Source: Streptomyces sp. NBC_00425 | GTDB lineage: Bacteria > Actinomycetota > Actinomycetes > Streptomycetales > Streptomycetaceae | Length of the DNA stretch: 64,000 nt | NCBI RefSeq assembly: GCF_036030735.1 | Contig: NZ_CP107928.1 | Location: 6,138,001 to 6,202,000, forward strand | Direction: 5' to 3' | In this document: one piece after another, positions 43,653-53,912 of the stretch | Position numbering within the stretch: position 1 is the stretch's first letter | Layout: every line of letters begins with the position of its first letter | Translations under genes and position numbers: made by a program | The notes under the pieces: generated by a model | Told to the model about the DNA's origin: nothing | The model's input: the letters and a program-made list of their open reading frames with translations, nothing else | The model's database searches: none

Positions 43653-44415
43653 TGTGTCCGGGGCCGGGACTCCGGGCGCTACGTGGGCGCGTTGTCCGGT
43701 GCGGGTGGCTGGGGGCTGGTCGCGCAGTTCCCCGCGCGCCTCGGGCGGGGACGGTCGACCGCGATCGAGAGGTGCTCGCGCGCGCCTTGGGTGGGGATGG
43801 TGGGCCGCGGTCGGAGGGCTGTCCTTGCCCGCGGCCGGAGTTCTTGCGTGCGGGCATACGGAAGGCGCCCCGGCGCCAGTCCCCCCACGGGCCGACGACC
43901 AGGGCGCCTTCCCATGTCCCGGTGCGGATTCCCCCCACGGGATCCGGCCGGGCGTTGTGAGGACAGCGCCTGAATTCGCTGTTTTCGTTACGATGTGCGG
44001 TTGTTGTGCCTGCGGTTGAGCAGAACGAGCAGAACTGCTCGTACTACCGCAGTGTGCGGTCTGCCGGGACAGCGCACGCTGGGAGGGCCGCTCAAAGCTT
44101 CCCGGTGTGCGTGCCCCGGCAACGCATCTCTGAGGAAGTCCCCCAAGACATCCCCAGACGTCAGGGCACGCCCCCCAAGACGCTTCCTGACATCGTCAAC
44201 TTAGACCTTCGAAGCCCTTCGATGGTTTCGTTCGCATCACTGTGATCTGTGTCTCTTGCATATGTCCGTTAGATGCGCAAGAGAACGGATACGGCGATCG
44301 AGGCCCAAGCGTAAGGATGATGCGCGAGCCTTGTGAAGAGCTTATGTGAGGTACGGGCAGGACTCCAGGGGTCTTGTCGAAAGGCCTGGGCCTACTCGGC
44401 GGTACGGTCCGGTCC
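43653..44415. other. Long gene-free gap between convergent citA and copA
   Basis: About 760 bp without a supported gene. 43709-43737 (GGGGGCTGGTCGCGCAGTTC and on) is a sequence I recall as repeated between genes all over Streptomyces chromosomes. GGAAGGCGCCC at 43860-43870 pairs with GGGCGCCTTCC at 43902-43912. From about 43985 to 44340 G+C drops well below the surroundings; it holds GAGCAGAAC twice (44018-44035), the dyad CGAGCAG-AA-CTGCTCG (44026-44041) and CTCTTGC/GCAAGAG arms (44253-44283). Candidate for a small RNA or a remnant; unproven. Confidence 0.55.
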
Positions 44416-46659
<2,244 letters not shown>

Positions 46660-46751
46660 GTCCGTACTCCAGGAAACGGACCGGGCCGTACGGAACCAGT
46701 ATCAGCTGGTCGGCACGGCCCGGTGGATGCCTCGGGATGGGGAATCGGTGC

Positions 46752-46991
46752 TCAGGCCCGGCCGGCCAGCTCGAAGCCGGCCTCGTCGACCGCGGCGCGC
46801 ACGGCCTCCTCGTCGAGCGGGGCGGCGGAGACGACCGTGACCTCGCCGGTCGAGGCGACGGCCTTCACCGAGGTGACTCCGGTGAGCTCCGAGAGCTCGC
46901 CGGAGACGGCGCCCTCGCAGTGGCCGCAGCTCATGCCGCTCACCTTGTAGACGGTGGTGACGGAGCCCGGGGTATCGGTTGCAGCGGTCAT
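46752..46991 (-). CDS. copZ: Copper chaperone, heavy-metal-associated domain
   Basis: 79 residues: YKVSGMSCGHCEGAVSGEL with Cys22 and Cys25, then SVKAVASTGEVTVVSA and EEAVRAAVDEAGFEL, a complete ferredoxin-like HMA domain. Carries Cu(I) to CopA. The operator-bearing promoter is 65-81 bp upstream. Confidence 0.94.
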   Translation of the reverse strand: MTAATDTPGSVTTVYKVSGMSCGHCEGAVSGELSELTGVTSVKAVASTGEVTVVSAAPLDEEAVRAAVDEAGFELAGRA

Positions 46992-47055
46992 GTCGTTCTC
47001 CTCGCAGAGGCGGCTGGGGCGGGCGGCGTCGCCAGGGCCCGCCGTTGTCGAGAGT

Positions 47056-47072
47056 ATACCCCTAGGGGGTAT
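47056..47072 (-). promoter_or_regulatory. CsoR-type copper-responsive operator
   Basis: ATACCCCTAGGGGGTAT is a near-perfect inverted repeat of the ATACCCC/GGGGTAT form bound by the copper sensor CsoR. Its place upstream of copZ-copA supports copper-induced derepression. No csoR gene is in the window. Confidence 0.85.
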
Positions 47073-47257
47073 TTACCAAAGGAAGCCCGCCGCCGCGCCG
47101 CCGGTGCCGCCCACGCACTTGCGCGGTCCGGCGTGCCGCCGGTCGGAGGCTCCCGGCGGCACGGACGCCACCCGAGTGCGCGCCGCGCCGGCCGTCCGGC
47201 GACGATGTACCCGCCGGCGAGACGGCGACGGGAACGGGAACGGCGACGGGAGCGCGG

Positions 47258-48301
47258 ATGCGAGCGGTGGTCTTCGAGCGGTACGGCGAACCGGCCGAGG
47301 TGCGTGAGGTGCCCGACCCCCGGCCCGCCCCTCACGGAGTGGTCGTCCGGGTGGAGGCCACCGGCCTGTGCCGCAGCGACTGGCACGGCTGGATGGGCCA
47401 CGACCCGGACATCGTCCTGCCGCACGTGCCGGGTCACGAACTCGCCGGCGTCGTCGAGCAGGTCGGCGAGCTGGTCACCCTCCGACGGCCCGGCGACCGG
47501 GTCACCGTCCCCTTCGTGTGCGGCTGCGGCAGCTGCCCGTCCTGCGCGGCCGGCCACCACCAGGTGTGCGAGCGCCAGACCCAGCCCGGCTTCACGCACT
47601 GGGGCTCCTACGCCCAGTACGTGGCCCTGGACCACGCCGACGTGAACCTGGTCGTGATCCCCGACGACCTGTCGTTCGCGACGGCCGCCTCCCTCGGCTG
47701 CCGGTTCGCCACCGCGTTCCGTGCGGTCGTGCAGCAGGGGCGGGTCGCGGCCGGGGAGTGGGTGGCGGTGCACGGCTGCGGAGGGGTGGGCCTGTCGGCG
47801 GTGATGATCGCGGCGGCGAGCGGCGCGCGGGTGGTGGCGGTGGACGTGTCCCCGCAGGCCCTGGAGCTGGCGCGGACGTTCGGCGCGGCGGAGTGCGTGG
47901 ACGCGACCGGCGTGCCGGACACGGCCGAGGCGGTCCGTGAGCTGACCGGCGGCGGCGCGCACCTCTCCCTCGACGCCCTCGGCTCCCCGGCGGTCTGCGC
48001 CGCCTCCGTCAACGGCCTGCGCCGCCGCGGCCGTCACGTCCAGGTCGGCCTGCTGCCCTCCGCGGACGGCATGACGTCGGTGCCGCTGGCCCGTGCCGTC
48101 GCCCTGGAGCTGGAGATCCTGGGCAGCCACGGCATGGCGGCGCACGCCTACCCGGAGCTGCTGGAGCTGGTCCGGTCGGGCGTGCTGCGTCCCGACCTGC
48201 TGGTGACGTCCATCATCACGCTCGACGCCGCTCCGGCGGCGCTGGCGGCGTTGGGGGCGAGCCCGGGCGCGGGAATGACCGTCGTCGAGCCGTGGACCTG
48301 A
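47258..48301 (+). CDS. Zinc-dependent alcohol dehydrogenase (MDR superfamily)
   Basis: 347 residues. Catalytic zinc ligands Cys38 (GLCRSDWHGW) and His60-Glu61 (GHELAG), structural zinc cysteines in VCGCGSCPSCAAGHHQVC, and the cofactor motif GCGGVGLSAV with VVAVDVS, an acidic residue at the end of the second strand that favours NAD. Substrate unknown. GGGAG five bases before the ATG. The upstream DNA also holds a short GACGGGAACGGG-type repeat. Confidence 0.9.
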   Translation: MRAVVFERYGEPAEVREVPDPRPAPHGVVVRVEATGLCRSDWHGWMGHDPDIVLPHVPGHELAGVVEQVGELVTLRRPGDRVTVPFVCGCGSCPSCAAGHHQVCERQTQPGFTHWGSYAQYVALDHADVNLVVIPDDLSFATAASLGCRFATAFRAVVQQGRVAAGEWVAVHGCGGVGLSAVMIAAASGARVVAVDVSPQALELARTFGAAECVDATGVPDTAEAVRELTGGGAHLSLDALGSPAVCAASVNGLRRRGRHVQVGLLPSADGMTSVPLARAVALELEILGSHGMAAHAYPELLELVRSGVLRPDLLVTSIITLDAAPAALAALGASPGAGMTVVEPWT

Positions 48302-48341
48302 GCGTGGACCTGAGCGGACGTCCGGCGGCGTCCGGAAGGCG

Positions 48342-48370
48342 CCGTGCCCCACGGGACGGGCGGGGCACGG
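48342..48370. terminator. Hairpin between convergent ADH and small HTH genes
   Basis: CCGTGCCCC (48342-48350) pairs perfectly with GGGGCACGG (48362-48370), loop 11 nt. Confidence 0.8.
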
Positions 48371-48395
48371 GGCGACGTCGGGTTTCCCCCGGGCG

Positions 48396-48596
48396 TCAGT
48401 CCCGCCTGCGGCCGCGGTTGCCCGGGCGGGAGGCGACCCAGGCGCGGACGGTGTCGGCGTACCAGTAGGGCTTGCCGCGCTCGACCTGGTCGGGCGGGGG
48501 CAGCAGTCCGTGTTTGCGGTAGGACCGCACGGTGTCCGGCTGCACCCTGATGTGCGCCGCGATCTCCTTGTAGGACCAGAGCCTTCGGTCGGTCAT
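48396..48596 (-). CDS. Small MerR/BldC-like helix-turn-helix protein
   Basis: 66 residues. LWSYKEIAAHIRVQPDTVRSYRKHGLLPPPD is a MerR-type HTH, and GKPYWYADTVRAWVAS resembles the wing and following helix of BldC and AlpA/excisionase proteins; a basic tail (GNRGRRRD) ends it. DNA-binding regulator of unknown target. AAGG eight bases before the ATG. A palindrome and three phased direct repeats lie 137-195 bp upstream. Confidence 0.8.
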   Translation of the reverse strand: MTDRRLWSYKEIAAHIRVQPDTVRSYRKHGLLPPPDQVERGKPYWYADTVRAWVASRPGNRGRRRD

Positions 48597-48730
48597 GAGC
48601 CGCACCTTCCCTGCGCGCGCGGGGCGGCGGCCGGGAGGCCGCCCGGGGGAGCCCGGCGCTGCGCTGGCGATCAACGAGCCTGTGCCCCGTGAACGAGGTG
48701 CTGTTGCCGAGCGGAGGCTGCTGTTGACCG

Positions 48731-48791
48731 TGTGTGACACAAGACCCGCGTATACGCGACATGTGTGACAGGAAGGGGGTGTTTGTGACAC
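48731..48791 (-). promoter_or_regulatory. Phased TGTGACA direct repeats around a perfect 12-bp palindrome
   Basis: TGTGACA at 48733-48739, 48764-48770 and 48784-48790, spaced 31 and 20 bp (near whole helical turns). The perfect palindrome CGCGTATACGCG (48747-48758) lies between the first two. BldC-type proteins bind direct repeats head to tail, so control by the adjacent small HTH protein is plausible. Confidence 0.6.
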
Positions 48792-48918
48792 GAGTGACGC
48801 AATGCCGCGCTTGGGGCCTGCGAGGGGGCGCCCGCCGCTCGCCGGGCCGGCCGCACGGCTGCTCGCCGGGCCGGCCGGCGGGTCAGTCGCCGGGGCGGCC
48901 CGCGTGGGCGACAGGAGA

Positions 48919-48950
48919 CGGGCCGGGCCCGCTGCGACAGGCCCGGCCCG
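48919..48950 (-). terminator. Hairpin downstream of the AraC gene
   Basis: CGGGCCGGGCC (48919-48929) and GGCCCGGCCCG (48940-48950), perfect 11-bp stem, loop 10 nt, about 145 bp past the AraC stop. Confidence 0.6.
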
Positions 48951-49093
48951 GCCCCGTTCCCCGCCGTCCCCCCGGCACGTCCCCGTCGGCCGGACCGGCC
49001 GGATCCACCGCATGGGCCGGAGCAACCGCATGGGTCTGATCGGCCGGTTCGACCGGAACGACCGGATTCAACTGGCAGGACCCCAGCCTGTAT

Positions 49094-50053
49094 TCAGCCA
49101 ATGCGTCCGGTCTTGGAAAAATGCGCATCCGGTCCGGACCAATTGCCGGCCGACGTCGGCAGCAGCAGGCTGGTCGCCTCGCCGCTGATCCGGTCCGCGC
49201 CCGGTGACGCCGGTTCCGGCAGCCTCCTGGCCTGCGCGAACTGCCTCGGCGTGCACCCTGTCATCGCCTTGAACTCGCCGCTGAGATGGGCCTGGTCGTA
49301 GAAACCGCACAGCGCCGCCGTCTCCGCCGCGCTCCGTCCCTCGGCGAGCAGCCGCCGGGCCCGTTGCAGCCGCAGCACGCGGGCCGCCGCCTTCGGGCCC
49401 AGCCCGATCTGCTCGCGGAAGCGGCTCTCCAGCTGCCGTACGCTCCAGCCGACCTCCTCGGCCAGCCGGGGGACCGGCAGCGCGCCGTCCGTGCGCACCA
49501 GCAGCGACCAGGCCCGCGCCACCCGCTCCGAACCCGGCATGGCCGCCTGCCGCCAGCGGTCGAACGTGTCGTCGAGCAGCGCGAACCGCCGCTCCCAGCA
49601 CGGCAGCGCGGCCAGGGCGGCGGTGAGTTCGCCGAGGGGCGAGCCGAGACTGTGCGGCAGCTCGTCCGGATCGACCGTGCGGTTGACGAGCTCGTGCTGC
49701 GGTGTGCCGAACAGGGCGAACGCGGCCCACGGCGTCAGCAGCACCTCGACGCCCGAGAACCGTCCGCAGTGCTCCCCGACGGCGGGGGTGGTGGTGGGAC
49801 CGCAGTACACGCAGGCGCGGGTCTCCGGCTCCTGCCCCGCCCGCCAGATGCGCACCGGCTCGTCGAACCCCAGCAGCAGGGTGGAGGCCCCGATGGGCGC
49901 CTCGAGGCGCCGCCGGGGCCGGGGCATCGCGAGCCGGATCCCGCGATAGCTCATCACCCCCGGCCGCAGCCGTGGATGAGGAACCGCGGTGACGAACTCC
50001 CAGGACCCGCCCGGCCCTTGCCCGGACCGGGTGTGTACCGCCCGTACAGCCAT
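49094..50053 (-). CDS. AraC family transcriptional regulator
   Basis: 319 residues. The C-terminal double HTH spans about residues 180-285: VPRLAEEVGWSVRQLESRFREQIG and ETAALCGFYDQAHLSGEFKAMTGCTPRQFAQAR, both well conserved. The N-terminal ligand part (IGASTLLLGFDEPVRIWR, WAAFALFGTPQHELVNRTVD) is of the type found in many Streptomyces AraC proteins of unknown inducer. It lies 106 bp downstream of the inositol-cluster barrel gene on the same strand, but nothing shows it controls that cluster. Confidence 0.88.
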   Translation of the reverse strand: MAVRAVHTRSGQGPGGSWEFVTAVPHPRLRPGVMSYRGIRLAMPRPRRRLEAPIGASTLLLGFDEPVRIWRAGQEPETRACVYCGPTTTPAVGEHCGRFSGVEVLLTPWAAFALFGTPQHELVNRTVDPDELPHSLGSPLGELTAALAALPCWERRFALLDDTFDRWRQAAMPGSERVARAWSLLVRTDGALPVPRLAEEVGWSVRQLESRFREQIGLGPKAAARVLRLQRARRLLAEGRSAAETAALCGFYDQAHLSGEFKAMTGCTPRQFAQARRLPEPASPGADRISGEATSLLLPTSAGNWSGPDAHFSKTGRIG

Positions 50054-50159
50054 GGGCGCTTATGTTGCTCCAGGGCGCGCGGCACCGCCAGGGGTGCCGC
50101 AGGCCCGCCCTGATCCGCTCTGATCCGCCCTGACCCCGGCGGGTCGCGCGGACCCGGCC

Positions 50160-51077
50160 TCAGGCCCCGCAGCTCCGCAGGAACGCCCGCGTACGCTGCG
50201 CGATCGGCAGCGGGGTGTCCGGGGCGCACGGGTACATGTCCTGCTCGACGATCGCGAACAGGTCCACGTCCAGCTTCTGCGCGGCCTCCAGCACGGGCCC
50301 CAGCGCCGGCACGCCCGCGGGCGGCTCGCACATGACGCCCTGGGCCACGGCCGGCCCGAACGGGGTCCCCTTGGCGCGCACGTCCGCCAGGATCTCCGGG
50401 TCGACCTGCTTGAGGTGCAGGTAGCCGATGCGCTCCCCGTACGTCTCGATCAGCTTGACGCTGTCCCCGCCGCAGTAGGCGTAGTGGCCGGTGTCCAGGC
50501 ACAGCGACACCAGGTCGGAGTCGGTGCCGTCCAGGAACCGGGCGACGTTCTCCTCGCTGTCGACGTGGGTGTCGGCGTGCGGGTGGACGACGATCTGCAG
50601 GCCGTAGCGCTCCCGCACCTCCCGCCCGAGCCGCTCGGTCAGCGTGGTCAGGTTGCGCCACTGCTCGGGCGTGAGCGTGTCGGACTCCAGCACCTCGCCG
50701 GTCTTGTCGTCCCGCCAGAAGGACGGGATGACGACCAGGTGCCTCGCGCCCATCGCCTGCGCGAGCACCGCGTTGTCGGCGACGTGCGCCCAGGTCTTCT
50801 CCCACACGGCCTCGCCGTGGTGCAGGCCGGTGAAGACCGTGCCGGCCGAGACCTTCAGGCCACGCCTGGACGTCTCCTCGGTGAGGACGGCGGGGTCGGT
50901 CGGCAGGTACCCGTAGGGGCCGAGCTCGATCCACTCGTAGCCGGACTGCGCCACCTCGTCGAGGAAGCGCTGCCACGGGACCTGGGCGGGATCGTCCGGG
51001 AACCAGACGCCCCAGCTGTCGGGGGCCGATCCGATCCGGATGCGGGAAAGTGAGGACTGAGGTGACAACGACGTCAT
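50160..51077 (-). CDS. Inositol-cluster TIM-barrel protein (IolE/IolI/IolH-like)
   Basis: 305 residues. IGSAPDSWGVWFPDDPAQ, GYEWIELGPYGYLP, HLVVIPSFWRDD, LQIVVHPHADTHVDSEENV, LCLDTGHYAYCGGD and IGYLHLKQVDPE give the metal-binding His, Glu and Asp of the xylose isomerase-like fold, closest in style to 2-keto-myo-inositol dehydratase IolE or isomerase IolI. It diverges from iolC, so probably shares control with the inositol operon. Which of the two reactions it performs cannot be told from sequence. Confidence 0.75.
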   Translation of the reverse strand: MTSLSPQSSLSRIRIGSAPDSWGVWFPDDPAQVPWQRFLDEVAQSGYEWIELGPYGYLPTDPAVLTEETSRRGLKVSAGTVFTGLHHGEAVWEKTWAHVADNAVLAQAMGARHLVVIPSFWRDDKTGEVLESDTLTPEQWRNLTTLTERLGREVRERYGLQIVVHPHADTHVDSEENVARFLDGTDSDLVSLCLDTGHYAYCGGDSVKLIETYGERIGYLHLKQVDPEILADVRAKGTPFGPAVAQGVMCEPPAGVPALGPVLEAAQKLDVDLFAIVEQDMYPCAPDTPLPIAQRTRAFLRSCGA

Positions 51078-51126
51078 GGCCGTCAGAGTGCGGTCTCACC
51101 GAAGGGGTGTCAAGGCCTGGTCCGAA

Positions 51127-51171
51127 TGTCTGGACAAAACATTGACAGGGCCCGCCGTGCGGGGCTACAAA
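51127..51171 (+). promoter_or_regulatory. iolC promoter with overlapping dyad
   Basis: TTGACA (51142-51147), an 18-bp spacer and TACAAA (51166-51171) form an unusually good sigma-70-type promoter. Just upstream, TGTC-TG-GACA (51127-51136) matches the GTnTnnAC style of GntR/HutC operators. S. coelicolor inositol genes are, as I recall, repressed by a GntR protein. Confidence 0.65.
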
Positions 51172-51251
51172 GCCTGAGAGCCGATACGGGACGTGTGCCG
51201 AGGACATGCCGCGAGCGGCGTCACGGGGACGACCGACACGAAGGGAAGTCG

Positions 51252-52202
51252 ATGGCGTACGACCTGATCACCATGGGGCGGATAGGGGTGGACCTCTATC
51301 CGCTGCAGACGGGCGTCCCGCTCCCGCAGGTCACGTCCTTCGGGAAGTTCCTGGGCGGATCGGCGACCAACGTCGCGGTCGCCGCGGCCCGTCTCGGCCG
51401 GTCCACGGCGGTGATCTCGCGCACCGGCGACGACCCCTTCGGCACCTATCTGCACGAGGCCCTGCGCGGCTTCGGCGTCGACGACCGCTGGGTGACGCCG
51501 GTGCCCGGCCTGCCGACGCCCGTCACCTTCTGCGAGGTCTTCCCGCCGGACGACTTCCCGCTGTACTTCTACCGGCAGCCCAAGGCGCCGGACCTGGAGA
51601 TCGACGCCCACGAGCTCGACCTCGACGCCGTCCGCGAGGCCCGCGTCTTCTGGGTCACCGGCACCGGTCTGAGCGAGGAGCCCAGCCGGACCGCCACCCT
51701 CGCCGCCCTCGCCCACCGCGACAAGGCCGGGATCACGGTCTTCGACCTCGACTGGCGCCCGATGTTCTGGAGCGACCCGGAGGCGGCCCGCCCGTTCTAC
51801 GCCGAGGCCCTGAAGCACACCACCGTCGCCGTCGGCAATCTCGACGAGGTGGAGGTGGCGACCGGCGTGCGCGAGCCGCGGGCCGCCGCGCAGGCGCTGC
51901 TGGACGCCGGGGTCGAGCTCGCCGTCGTCAAGCAGGGACCCAAGGGCGTCCTCGCCGTCGACAACAAGGGCGGGTCCGCCGAGGTCCCGCCGCTGCCGGT
52001 GAACGTCCTCAACGGCCTCGGGGCCGGCGACGCCTTCGGCGGCTCCCTCTGCCACGGCCTGCTCGCGGGCTGGGACCTGGAGAAGACCATGCGGCACGCC
52101 AACGCCGCCGGCGCCATCGTGGCCTCCCGGCTGGAGTGCTCCTCGGCGATGCCGACGCCGGACGAAGTGGCCGCGGCGATCGAGGCGGGAGCCGTCCTGT
52201 GA
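51252..52202 (+). CDS. iolC: 5-dehydro-2-deoxygluconokinase
   Basis: 316 residues, PfkB family. TMGRIGVDLYPLQTG, the sugar-binding LGGSATNVAVAAARLG, VFDLDWRPMFW (an IolC-specific segment) and the catalytic NGLGAGDAFGGSLCHGL are present. Phosphorylates 2-deoxy-5-keto-D-gluconate in inositol breakdown. AAGGGAA seven bases before the ATG. First gene of iolC-aldolase-iolB-iolD-mmsA; coupled to the next by GTGA. Confidence 0.92.
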   Translation: MAYDLITMGRIGVDLYPLQTGVPLPQVTSFGKFLGGSATNVAVAAARLGRSTAVISRTGDDPFGTYLHEALRGFGVDDRWVTPVPGLPTPVTFCEVFPPDDFPLYFYRQPKAPDLEIDAHELDLDAVREARVFWVTGTGLSEEPSRTATLAALAHRDKAGITVFDLDWRPMFWSDPEAARPFYAEALKHTTVAVGNLDEVEVATGVREPRAAAQALLDAGVELAVVKQGPKGVLAVDNKGGSAEVPPLPVNVLNGLGAGDAFGGSLCHGLLAGWDLEKTMRHANAAGAIVASRLECSSAMPTPDEVAAAIEAGAVL

Positions 52203-53083
52203 CCACCGTCGACGTCCTGGAACTCGTCCGTCTGCGCAGCCATCGCCCCGAGGCGATCGCCGAGGCCGCCGCCCGCCGCACACGCAGGCCGCTGCTGGGC
52301 GACTCCGGCCGGCTGATGATCGTCGCCGCCGACCACCCGGCCCGCGGCGCGCTCGGCGTCGGCGGGCGCAAGCTGGCCATGGCCAACCGTGCCGACCTGC
52401 TCGAACGCCTCTGCCTAGCCCTGTCGCGCCCCGGCGTGGACGGCGTCCTCGCGACCGCCGACATCCTGGACGACCTGCTCCTGCTCGGCGCCCTCGACGG
52501 CAAGGTCGTCATGGGCTCCATGAACCGCGGCGGCCTCCAGGGCGCCGCCTTCGAGCTCGACGACCGCTTCACCGGCCACCGCGCCGAGGACATCGAGCGG
52601 CTCAACTTCGACGCGGGCAAACTGCTGCTGCGCATCGACTACGACGACCCGGGCTCCCTCACCACCCTCGAGACCACCGCCCGCGCCGTCGACGACATGG
52701 CCGCCCGCGGACTCCCCCTCTTCGTCGAGCCGTTCATCAGCCGGCGCACACCCGACGGCAGACTCGGCAACGACCTCTCCGCGGAGGCCGTCACCAGGTC
52801 GATCGCCATCGCCTCCGGGCTGGGCGGCACATCGGCCTACACCTGGCTGAAGGTGCCCGTCACCGACAATCCCGACGACATGGCCGAGGTCATGCAGACG
52901 TCCACGCTCCCTGCCGTCCTGCTGGGCGGCGAGGTCGGCGACGACCAGGACGGCGCGTACGAGAAGTGGCGCGGGGCGCTGCAACTTCCCACCGTGCAGG
53001 GCCTGGTGGTCGGACGTTCGCTGCTGTACCCGGCGGACGGGGACGTCGCCGCCGCCGTGGACACCGCCGTCGGACTGCTGTGA
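52199..53083 (+). CDS. Cgl0159-type (beta/alpha)8 protein, candidate class I aldolase of the inositol pathway
   Basis: 294 residues. RLMIVAADHPARGALGVGG, GVDGVLATADILDDLLLLG, LLLRIDYDDPGSL and AYTWLKVPVTDNPDDM resemble the DhnA/LsrF class I aldolase barrel; the Lys in WLKVP is the Schiff-base candidate. It sits exactly where an iolJ (5-dehydro-2-deoxyphosphogluconate aldolase) would be needed, between the kinase and iolB, and no other aldolase is in the operon. The name follows the Corynebacterium homologue; the function is inference. GTG start overlaps iolC. Confidence 0.78.
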   Translation: MTTVDVLELVRLRSHRPEAIAEAAARRTRRPLLGDSGRLMIVAADHPARGALGVGGRKLAMANRADLLERLCLALSRPGVDGVLATADILDDLLLLGALDGKVVMGSMNRGGLQGAAFELDDRFTGHRAEDIERLNFDAGKLLLRIDYDDPGSLTTLETTARAVDDMAARGLPLFVEPFISRRTPDGRLGNDLSAEAVTRSIAIASGLGGTSAYTWLKVPVTDNPDDMAEVMQTSTLPAVLLGGEVGDDQDGAYEKWRGALQLPTVQGLVVGRSLLYPADGDVAAAVDTAVGLL

Positions 53084-53090
53084 GGGCCGC

Positions 53091-53912
53091 ATGAGCAACG
53101 ACCTGTACCTCGCGCGCGGGACCACCGCGCACTCCGGCTACGCGCTCGACATCGATCCCGCACGAGCGGGCTGGGACTACTGCAGCCTGCGGGTCGTCGA
53201 GCTGGAGCCGGGCGGCGGGCACGTCTTCGACACGGGTGACAGCGAATGGATCGTGCTGCCCCTCGAAGGCGGATGTACCGTGCGCACAGATCAACAAGAG
53301 TTCCAACTCCTGGGCCGGGAAACGGTGTTCGCGTCGGTATCCGACTTCGCGTACGTTCCCCGGGACGCCCGGGTCCAGATCGCCTCCGGCGCGGGAGGCC
53401 GCTTCGCCCTGGCAGGAGCGAAGTGCGAGCGACGACTCCCCGCCCGCTACGGCCCCGCGCCGGAGGTCCCCGTCGAAGAGCGCGGCAGCGGCACGTGCGC
53501 CCGTCTGGTGCGGGGCTTCGCCGCAGCCGACGCCTTCGACTGCGACAAGCTGATCGCCGTCGAGGTCGTCACCCCCGGCGGCAACTGGTCCTCGTACCCG
53601 CCGCACAAGCACGACGAGCACCGGCCGGGCGAGGAGGCCGAGCTCGAGGAGATCTACTACTTCGAGATCGACGGCCCGAACGGCTTCGGCTACCAGCGGG
53701 TGTCCCCCTCGCGGGAGGGCGGCGCCGACGTCCTCGCCGAGGTGCGCTCCGGCGACGCCGTGCTCGTCCCCGACGGCTGGCACGGACCGGCCGTGGCCCA
53801 GCCCGGGCACGCCATGTACTACCTGAACGTCATGGCGGGACCGGGGCAGACCCGGGAGTGGCGGATCTGCTTCCACCCCGACCACGTAGAGAGCACAGGG
53901 GGCTACCGATGA
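53091..53912 (+). CDS. iolB: 5-deoxy-glucuronate isomerase
   Basis: 273 residues, bicupin. GTTAHSGYALDIDPARAGWDYCSLRVVEL in the first cupin, and the second cupin's WSSYPPHKHDEH and EEIYYFEI with the metal-binding His and Glu, plus GWHGPAVAQPGHAMYYLNVMAGP, are IolB signatures. Converts 5-deoxyglucuronate to 2-deoxy-5-keto-gluconate. It overlaps iolD by ATGA. Confidence 0.95.
   Translation: MSNDLYLARGTTAHSGYALDIDPARAGWDYCSLRVVELEPGGGHVFDTGDSEWIVLPLEGGCTVRTDQQEFQLLGRETVFASVSDFAYVPRDARVQIASGAGGRFALAGAKCERRLPARYGPAPEVPVEERGSGTCARLVRGFAAADAFDCDKLIAVEVVTPGGNWSSYPPHKHDEHRPGEEAELEEIYYFEIDGPNGFGYQRVSPSREGGADVLAEVRSGDAVLVPDGWHGPAVAQPGHAMYYLNVMAGPGQTREWRICFHPDHVESTGGYR

Larger units (their letters stand above)
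48597..49093. other. 497-bp gap between the small HTH gene and the AraC gene
   Basis: No gene supported. It holds the phased TGTGACA repeats and palindrome (separate entry), a 17-bp direct repeat GCTCGCCGGGCCGGCCG at 48837-48853 and 48861-48877, a hairpin at 48919-48950, and GACCGGA/GGCCGG-rich short repeats from about 48995 to 49075. Confidence 0.6.

Noticed and set aside
43555..43973. 127-codon frames on both strands after citA
   Set aside because: Their products are Pro/Arg/Gly-rich without a family, and they run through the citA terminator and a dispersed repeat.
43985..44415. tRNA or rRNA gene in the long gap
   Set aside because: No cloverleaf with a T-loop GTTCRA and acceptor pairing could be found by eye; only short dyads are present.
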